A stretch of DNA of 15,891 nt, from NCBI GenBank assembly GCA_030699205.1, contig JAUYJY010000015.1, positions 1 through 15,891 of the forward strand, written 5' to 3'. A program made the position numbers and the translations under genes. How positions within the stretch are numbered: position 1 is the stretch's first letter; each line of letters opens with the position of its first letter. The notes beneath the pieces are model-generated. The model was not told where the DNA came from and did no database searches. It saw only the letters and a program-made list of their open reading frames with translations. Source of the DNA: Candidatus Pacearchaeota archaeon (GTDB lineage: Archaea > Nanobdellota > Nanobdellia > Pacearchaeales > GW2011-AR1). This document shows, piece after piece, positions 6,082 through 10,683 of the stretch.

Positions 6082-6457
6082 TAATCTCACCTTTTTTATC
6101 TTCAAAATCCCAAAAATTCAAAGCACCATTGCATTTTATTTCTCTGACTCTTCTAACATTACCTAATATAAACCCATAACTCCCAAATTCAGACGTGGCT
6201 AAATGCAAATTTCCATCTCTTCTAAAATCTTCGTCATTTTCATACTTTTTAACATCAACGAGCCTTGCCCTCCCAATAATCCCTCCATGTGATAAATCAT
6301 TAAAACCAAATTTCTTCATCGCATCCTTATCCGGAATTTTAGAAGCATGAATAAAAAATTCCCCCCTAAAATAAGTATTCCATTTTCTAATCTCAATCTT
6401 CTTTTTCCCCGAAACAACAAGTTCCGCCCACGGCTGTTTCAAACTCCATGCTTTCAT
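6068..6457 (-). CDS. ASCH-domain (PUA-like) protein
   Basis: The start SLKQPWAELVVSGKKKIEIRKW is the classic opening of ASCH domains, in which the GxKxxExR stretch lines a putative nucleic-acid-binding groove. It continues with RGEFFIHASK, a beta-barrel strand, and GIIGRARLVDVKKY, another typical strand. ASCH folds are related to PUA and EVE domains and are thought to bind RNA or modified bases; some relatives act as nucleases or amidohydrolases. No partner is fused to it here. The ATG at 6457 has a TATTTAAA box at 6479-6486 at leaderless spacing. Being first in the cluster and overlapping glyS suggests a link to tRNA or translation, but that is inference. Confidence 0.88.
   Translation of the reverse strand: MKAWSLKQPWAELVVSGKKKIEIRKWNTYFRGEFFIHASKIPDKDAMKKFGFNDLSHGGIIGRARLVDVKKYENDEDFRRDGNLHLATSEFGSYGFILGNVRRVREIKCNGALNFWDFEDKKGEINVCS
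6079..6095 (-). promoter_or_regulatory. Ribosome binding site that fixes the GlyRS start
   Basis: GGTGAG stands five bases before the ATG at 6081 on the minus strand and matches the archaeal anti-Shine-Dalgarno end. It is one of the few clear ribosome binding sites in a window dominated by leaderless starts, as expected for an internal operon gene. Confidence 0.65.
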
Positions 6458-6478
6458 ACATTACCCACTACACTAAAC

Positions 6479-6486
6479 TATTTAAA
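6479..6486 (-). promoter_or_regulatory. TATA box of the ASCH-GlyRS cluster
   Basis: TATTTAAA is centred 25.5 bases from the ASCH ATG. The four genes downstream overlap or lie within 12 bases of each other, so this is the likely promoter of the whole cluster. Confidence 0.55.
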
Positions 6487-6540
6487 TCTTCTTACCCACC
6501 ACAAAACCAAACAAACTATCTTAGGAACTACAAATTCATT

Positions 6541-6555
6541 GCCTATCAATTAGGC
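6541..6555. promoter_or_regulatory. Inverted repeat next to promoter, possible operator
   Basis: GCCTA and TAGGC are perfect arms around TCAAT. It ends ten bases before the TATA box (TTTATAAA, 6566-6573) of the next gene, a position where a regulator could block or help TFB binding. It is short and may be chance. Confidence 0.3.
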
Positions 6556-6565
6556 ACTACATAGC

Positions 6566-6573
6566 TTTATAAA
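6566..6573 (+). promoter_or_regulatory. TATA box of the 130-residue protein gene
   Basis: TTTATAAA is a perfect palindromic TATA core centred 25.5 bases before the ATG at 6595, giving a leaderless message. Confidence 0.55.
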
Positions 6574-6594
6574 CCAAAAATAAACCAAATATTA

Positions 6595-6987
6595 ATGGTT
6601 TATGTAACACAATCTGGAAGTACTTGGCTGTATCTCCTAACAGAAATAATAGGAGTACAAACTCCTGAAGGAGAAACAAAAGTAGCAGGCATAGAACGTA
6701 TTGGACTATATGGTACTCTTGAAAAAGCAGAAGAAGAAAGAGCAGCTGCCTTAGAAGACTGGAATAAAACATTTAGCAATTTAGAAAAATTAATAGAAAC
6801 GAACCCCAATATTGCAGATGAAATAGTGAAAGAGAAAAAAAGAGCATATGGAGTCCCCCAAGACAGTAGGATTAGAATGGGGTATGAGATAATTCCAGTC
6901 CATGCAAAATTAGAAGAGATAAGTATAGATAAATGGAACATTCCATTTTATTGCGAAGAAGGAAGAGAACCACAAAGAATCCTTTAA
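6595..6987 (+). CDS. Unrecognised 130-residue soluble protein
   Basis: I do not recognise this protein. It starts with a strand-like region (MVYVTQSGSTWLYLLTEIIG) and an acidic turn. A helix-rich middle, LEKAEEERAAALEDWNKTFSNLEKLIE, could form a coiled coil. A proline- and aromatic-containing tail ends in FYCEEGREPQRIL. There is no signal peptide or membrane helix. The ATG has a strong TATA box at leaderless spacing, which supports real expression. The opposite strand of this stretch can also be read open, but without a promoter and with unlikely composition. It stands alone between the divergent ASCH cluster and the tRNA pair. Confidence 0.65.
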   Translation: MVYVTQSGSTWLYLLTEIIGVQTPEGETKVAGIERIGLYGTLEKAEEERAAALEDWNKTFSNLEKLIETNPNIADEIVKEKKRAYGVPQDSRIRMGYEIIPVHAKLEEISIDKWNIPFYCEEGREPQRIL

Positions 6988-7082
6988 TCAGTTCTGCCAT
7001 CATTCCAAAACTTATTTTTCTTTTTCCAGCTAAAAATATTTTATTAATTTGAACAAGAGATCATAATCCAATATAAATGTAA

Positions 7083-7156
7083 AGCGCGGAGCCGGATTCG
7101 AACCGGCGGAATACCCGGGTTGCAGCCGAGCGCGTTAACCACTTCGCCATCCGCGC
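7083..7156 (-). tRNA. tRNA-Cys(GCA)
   Basis: Read on the minus strand, the acceptor GCGCGGA pairs with TCCGCGC, and the anticodon arm is CTCGG-CTGCAAC-CCGGG with anticodon GCA. The T arm is GCCGG-TTCGAAT-CCGGC. The discriminator base is T, as expected for cysteine tRNAs. It is 74 bases with no intron. No TATA box stands directly upstream, so it is probably made from the same precursor as tRNA-Arg. Confidence 0.95.
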
Positions 7157-7254
7157 GTGAGTTTCTCTGATTTTGCCTTTCGAACGCGAGGATCCAGTAA
7201 ACTTCATGTTTACACAATCCGCACGTGAGTCTCTCTGATTTGACTTTGCGAACG
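7151..7254 (-). repeat. Imperfect 68-base-period duplication between tRNA-Cys and tRNA-Arg
   Basis: The 36 bases at 7151-7186 recur at 7219-7254 with 30 of 36 identical, in direct orientation. The spacer thus carries a second, decayed copy of the tRNA-Cys 5' edge (GTGCGGA on the minus strand). The stretch between also has a T-loop-like GTTCGAA and a hairpin GTAAAC/GTTTAC around ATGAA. This looks like a degenerate, shortened tRNA-Cys copy left by tandem duplication. It does not fold into a proper tRNA. Confidence 0.55.
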
Positions 7255-7327
7255 GCCCCGACAGGATTCGAACCTGCGACCCTCAGATTAGAAGTCTGAT
7301 GCTCTATCCAGGCTGAGCTACGAGGCC
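7253..7327 (-). tRNA. tRNA-Arg(TCT)
   Basis: The acceptor GGCCTCG pairs with CGGGGCC, with one G-U pair. The D arm is GCTC/GAGC, and the anticodon arm is TCAGA-CTTCTAA-TCTGA with anticodon TCT. The T arm GCAGG-TTCGAAT-CCTGT pairs with a G-U. The discriminator is G. It is 75 bases with no intron. A TTTTTAAAA box at 7351-7359 lies about 28 bases upstream of its 5' end. Confidence 0.95.
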
Positions 7328-7350
7328 ACAAATAATTAGACAAAAAATTC

Positions 7351-7359
7351 TTTTTAAAA
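7351..7359 (-). promoter_or_regulatory. TATA box of the tRNA-Arg/tRNA-Cys unit
   Basis: TTTTTAAAA is about 28 bases from the tRNA-Arg 5' end. It stands 15 bases from the oppositely directed box of RNase Z. Confidence 0.5.
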
Positions 7360-7373
7360 CTATCTCCCAAGAG

Positions 7374-7381
7374 TATTTAAA
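7374..7381 (+). promoter_or_regulatory. TATA box of rnz
   Basis: TATTTAAA is centred 25.5 bases before the ATG at 7403. Confidence 0.55.
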
Positions 7382-7402
7382 CAAAAATCCCCACATAGAA
7401 TA

Positions 7403-8305
7403 ATGGATTTTGAGATAATCTTTCTTGGAACTGGTTCCGCCATTCCAACAGCAAAACATAACCACACCGGAATATTAGTAAAAACCCCAAAAGAAAATAT
7501 CTTGGTAGATTGTGGAGAAGGAATTCAAAGACAATTCAAGATTGCAAAAGAAAACCCTTGTAAACTTACAAGACTATTAATAACACATTGGCACGCAGAC
7601 CACGCATTAGGAATTCCTGGATTAATTTACAGCATGGGGTTGAATAACTATTCAAAAACTCTCCAAATCTATGGACCAGAAGGAACTGCAAAAAAACTTT
7701 CTTCCCTGCAATATATTTATAATAAATTCAAAATAAAATACGAAGTAAACGAAATCACTAAAAAAGTTTTTGAATCCCCTGAATTGCTGATAGAAGCCCT
7801 TCCGATGAAACACCACAACACAACAACATTCGCCTACTCAATAATAATAAAAGACAAAACAAGATTAGATAAAGAAAAATTAAAAAAACTAAATCTCCCA
7901 AACTCTCCGATATTAAAAAAACTTCAGGAAGGAAAGGACATTATCCATCCAAAAACCAAGAAAAAAATTAAAGCTTCTTCAGTTATATACACAGAAAAAG
8001 GAAAAAAGATAACAATTATTCTGGATACAGCAGTAAATCCGAATACAATTAAAATATCTCAATCTGCGGATTTGCTAATTTGTGAATCTAGTTTTGCAGA
8101 AGATGAAGAAGCAAGAGCAAAAGAGTCATATCATCTAACAACAAAACAAGCAGCAGAAATCGCAAAAAAAGCAAAAGTAAAACAATTAGTCTTAACACAT
8201 ATATCTCAAAAACACGAAATACACCCAGAAGCTCTTCTTCTCGAAGCAAAAAAGATATTCAAGAATACAATTGCAGTAAAAGACTTTGATAAACTAAAAA
8301 TATAA
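7403..8305 (+). CDS. rnz: Ribonuclease Z (tRNA 3' endonuclease)
   Basis: Cuts precursor tRNAs after the discriminator base so that CCA can be added. The 300-residue length is normal for the short form. The metallo-beta-lactamase zinc motifs are all in place: THWHADH (H62, H64, D66, H67), then H137 or H138 in ALPMKHH, D208 in IILDTA, and H266 in LVLTHIS. The ESYHLTTKQAAEIA block (H244) is the RNase Z HxST-type motif. The start MDFEIIFLGTGSAIPT is canonical and has a TATA box at leaderless spacing. It lies next to two tRNA genes that encode no CCA, which are its likely substrates. It converges on the LSm gene with a 4-base gap. Confidence 0.96.
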   Translation: MDFEIIFLGTGSAIPTAKHNHTGILVKTPKENILVDCGEGIQRQFKIAKENPCKLTRLLITHWHADHALGIPGLIYSMGLNNYSKTLQIYGPEGTAKKLSSLQYIYNKFKIKYEVNEITKKVFESPELLIEALPMKHHNTTTFAYSIIIKDKTRLDKEKLKKLNLPNSPILKKLQEGKDIIHPKTKKKIKASSVIYTEKGKKITIILDTAVNPNTIKISQSADLLICESSFAEDEEARAKESYHLTTKQAAEIAKKAKVKQLVLTHISQKHEIHPEALLLEAKKIFKNTIAVKDFDKLKI

Positions 8306-8309
8306 CTCT

Positions 8310-8540
8310 TTAAGCAGGAGAAATAAAAATAATTGTATCGCCTCTTAGAAAGGTTGGACCCAAATTCTTCTTCACTTCGCCGTCATGCATTTCTTTAGCG
8401 GCATCCAACACTATATTTATATGGATGTCAAATGCCTTCAAAATTCCGGAAAATTGTTTATCATTCTTTAACTGAACCATAACTTCTTTTCCTTTTGACT
8501 CGTTTAAAAGATCAAGAGGTCTCTCAATTCCGTTAGCCAT
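8310..8540 (-). CDS. Sm-like RNA-binding protein (LSm/SmAP)
   Basis: This 76-residue protein has both Sm motifs. Sm1 covers GKEVMVQLKNDKQFSGILKA to FDIHINIVLDAA, including the FDIHINIVL strand that contacts uridine-rich RNA. Sm2 is FLRGDTIIFISP, with the conserved RG. Archaeal SmAPs form seven-membered rings that bind U-rich RNA and take part in RNA turnover and tRNA processing. Lying tail to tail with RNase Z fits an RNA-processing neighbourhood. The ATG at 8540 has a TATTTAAA box at 8562-8569 at leaderless spacing. Confidence 0.95.
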   Translation of the reverse strand: MANGIERPLDLLNESKGKEVMVQLKNDKQFSGILKAFDIHINIVLDAAKEMHDGEVKKNLGPTFLRGDTIIFISPA

Positions 8541-8561
8541 ATCACAATTGTATAAATAGAG

Positions 8562-8569
8562 TATTTAAA
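8562..8569 (-). promoter_or_regulatory. TATA box of the LSm gene
   Basis: TATTTAAA is centred 25.5 bases from the ATG at 8540, giving a leaderless message. Confidence 0.55.
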
Positions 8570-8570
8570 G

Positions 8571-8962
8571 ATTATGTTAACCAGAATTTCATAACTCCTC
8601 ATCTCTTCGCCTAAATCCTTAATCCAATTTATTTATTATATAAATTTTCTTTCTCCCCCCTACAATCCACTTTTACTATTTTCTCAACATATGGCCTGCT
8701 TAATCACAAAGCCAAGTTTTAATATAAAAACACAAAGTGCTGTGTTGCATGACTCCCAATAATCAACATAGCTTCAGCTAATTCCTTACTCCTATAATTT
8801 TAACAGATGATTATAACCCCAAAAAAACACAAAAGTAAAATATTATCTATCTTAAAAAAGAATAAAGCTGTTATAAAGTCCATCCCTCTAAATGTGTAGC
8901 CTTAATCATTCAACACAGCTCTGCATTGTAAAGTATCTTAGAAACATCATCTCCCTGTTCTA
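8571..8962. other. Gene-free AT-rich stretch of about 390 bases
   Basis: No credible coding sequence or tRNA lies here in either strand. It holds TATA-like boxes near 8718-8729 and 8873-8881. GCTGTGTTG at 8739-8747 can pair with CAACATAGC at 8764-8772 (one mismatch) or with CAACACAGC at 8911-8919 (perfect, 9 bp). An unannotated small RNA is possible but unsupported. A decayed gene is another possibility. Confidence 0.4.
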
Positions 8963-9052
8963 TAGTCTAAGACATTTATAATTGAAAGGTATTTGTCTTA
9001 GACTATTAGCGGAAGAACAAAAAACTGTTCAAAATATTTTGTCTTCTGCTAT
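8963..9052. repeat. Dispersed element, short internal-deletion copy
   Basis: The copy starts with a perfect 12-bp hairpin, TAGTCTAAGACA (8963-8974) and TGTCTTAGACTA (8994-9005), around a 19-base loop. It continues with the same 32 bases as window positions 1-32 and then jumps to the right end (positions 126-140). The 93-base deletion joins at a shared ATAT, a microhomology scar. The outermost bases, TATAG on the left and CTATA on the right, are also inverted. It sits between LSm and the end of purN. On the minus strand GAACA-GTTTTT-TGTTC could act as a terminator for the purine operon. Confidence 0.7.
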
Positions 9053-9092
9053 ATATTCACGTCTGAATCTACATAAATTATTTGTTTTCCCA

Positions 9093-9881
9093 TTAAACTA
9101 CAGCCTCCAACATTAATCCTTGTGAAATTGGTTTATCTTCAAAATACAACTTGCCTTGTTCATCCTGAGAATATCTTCCATCAGCAAGATATTCAAGAGT
9201 TCTTGGAAAAATAACCCAATCTCCTACTTCTTTTAATCTATTTTGATGCACATCTGACACAGAATTAACCTGATCTTTATTATTCAAATCAAATCCTTCA
9301 GGTAAATTAACATCCAAAGGAGCAGACACCATTAAAATTCTTCCACAATCAACTTGTTGTTCTATAATGTGTGTTGTCGCTTTCAATTGTTTCTCTCCTG
9401 CAACAATAGCATCCCTTACTGCATGATCTCCAATATACTTTCTTTTATCTCCATCCATTACAGATAAATCAGCAGGATGAACATTAACTCCTAAAAAAGC
9501 ATCAATTAAAACGGGAGTTGCAATACTCATATATCCGGCGTAAGCAGCAACATTAACATTGAATGGTTTTAACGCTTCAACAGTTCCTTCATCAAATTCA
9601 GCTCTCACTGTTAAATCTTTTTTTGGCTTGCCTCTTTCTTTATAGAATGCACCTAAATCTCTGACAACAACAGGAATTCCATATTCGTTTCCAATTTTTT
9701 CTGCATTACTTGCAGGATTATCTGAAAAAATAACTACAACTTGATAAGGTGATCTACCTTTGCTGGATTCAATGGCTCTTCCATGTTCAATTATTTTTCT
9801 TAAATTACTTCCGCTTCCAGAAATCAATCCTGCTACTTTCATTCTTCCACTTTCAGGATGATATAATTCTCTTAATGCCAT
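9093..9881 (-). CDS. purN: Phosphoribosylglycinamide formyltransferase PurN (divergent)
   Basis: Transfers a formyl group from 10-formyl-THF to GAR, giving FGAR, the third step of purine synthesis. The phosphate-binding start GLISGSGSNLRKIIE is near residues 18-32. Catalytic residues are present as N133 and H135 in GVNVHPADL and as D178 in EQQVDCGRIL. The AAYAGYMSI stretch matches the family's folate-site AGFM region. It is divergent: the usual HPSLLP reads HPADLS, and an acidic-basic insert (MDGDKRKY) follows. At 262 residues it is longer than the usual 200 or so. The chosen ATG follows the purQ stop by one base; an inner ATG at 9842 would remove 13 residues. It is the last gene of the operon. 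An unusual formyltransferase with another substrate is a lesser possibility. Confidence 0.88.
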   Translation of the reverse strand: MALRELYHPESGRMKVAGLISGSGSNLRKIIEHGRAIESSKGRSPYQVVVIFSDNPASNAEKIGNEYGIPVVVRDLGAFYKERGKPKKDLTVRAEFDEGTVEALKPFNVNVAAYAGYMSIATPVLIDAFLGVNVHPADLSVMDGDKRKYIGDHAVRDAIVAGEKQLKATTHIIEQQVDCGRILMVSAPLDVNLPEGFDLNNKDQVNSVSDVHQNRLKEVGDWVIFPRTLEYLADGRYSQDEQGKLYFEDKPISQGLMLEAVV

Positions 9882-9882
9882 T

Positions 9883-10683
9883 TTAACTAAAATAATTTAC
9901 TCCGTTCTTAAAAATTTGTATTCCTTGACCTTCACTTGGAACTTCCTTTCCAGATCTTCTATACTGCTCCTTGAGTAAAGTCCAATGGGGGTGTTGTGTA
10001 AATTCAATTGCTCTTTCTGGATGAGGCATTAGGCCAAATATTCTTCCAGACTCATCAGATATTGCAGCAATATCTTCTAAAGAACCATTTGGATTTGCAG
10101 GAAGTAATTCGGCTTGGCAAATGTCTCCATTAACATATCTTGCAGAAACTAATCCCTTCTCTTTTATAACTCTAAGAACTTCAGGAGCAGTATATAGTTT
10201 TCCCTCTCCATGAGCTATTGGAAAACTGGCTCTTCCTAATCCATTTGTCCAGACACTATGATTTTCAAATTCTAAATCAACCCACCTATCAATATATCTT
10301 GCAGAATCATTATGAACTAAAGCAACTTGTCTGGCTCCGTAATTTCCATCTATGGCTGGAAGTAAACCGAGATTAACCATTACCTGAAATCCATTACAAA
10401 TTCCGATAGCAAGTTTATCAGACTCTACAAAATTTCTAACTTCCCCCCATAAATGGTTCCTAATTCTATTTGCTAAAGCATTTCCTGCCCCAGTATCATC
10501 TCCATATGAAAATCCTCCGGGAAAAACTAAAATCTGATAATCGGATAATTTTCTATGTCCATCAATTAAATCATTAACATGAACTAATTCTCCTTTTGCT
10601 CCTACTCTCTCAAATGCAAACTTTGTTTCCTCGTCACAATTAACTCCATATCCTGTTAATACTAGCACGTTTGGTTTTATCAT
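9883..10683 (-). CDS. purQ: FGAM synthase glutaminase subunit PurQ
   Basis: This class I glutamine amidotransferase frees ammonia from glutamine and passes it to PurL. The nucleophile C96 sits in LAIGICNGFQ, and H221 and E223 in GLMPHPERA complete the triad. The front has NVLVLTGYGVNCDEET and FPGGFSYGDD, typical of PurQ and of the GATase domain of the large fused PurL. At 266 residues it is longer than the 225 or so of the common small PurQ; this longer form usually goes with a PurL carrying PurS-like domains. Its ATG follows the purL stop with no gap (TAA-ATG), so the two are probably made in matched amounts. Confidence 0.95.
   Translation of the reverse strand: MIKPNVLVLTGYGVNCDEETKFAFERVGAKGELVHVNDLIDGHRKLSDYQILVFPGGFSYGDDTGAGNALANRIRNHLWGEVRNFVESDKLAIGICNGFQVMVNLGLLPAIDGNYGARQVALVHNDSARYIDRWVDLEFENHSVWTNGLGRASFPIAHGEGKLYTAPEVLRVIKEKGLVSARYVNGDICQAELLPANPNGSLEDIAAISDESGRIFGLMPHPERAIEFTQHPHWTLLKEQYRRSGKEVPSEGQGIQIFKNGVNYFS

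Noticed and set aside
6600..6941. Open 113-codon minus-strand frame opposite the 130-residue gene
   Set aside because: The plus-strand gene has a TATA box at the expected distance and a balanced composition. The minus frame is serine- and proline-rich with no promoter.
7044..7370. Open 108-codon minus-strand frame
   Set aside because: It runs straight through tRNA-Arg and tRNA-Cys; its peptide is translated tRNA sequence.
8571..8962. SRP RNA or RNase P RNA in the gene-free stretch
   Set aside because: The stretch is AT-rich and lacks the GC-rich conserved helices of these RNAs.
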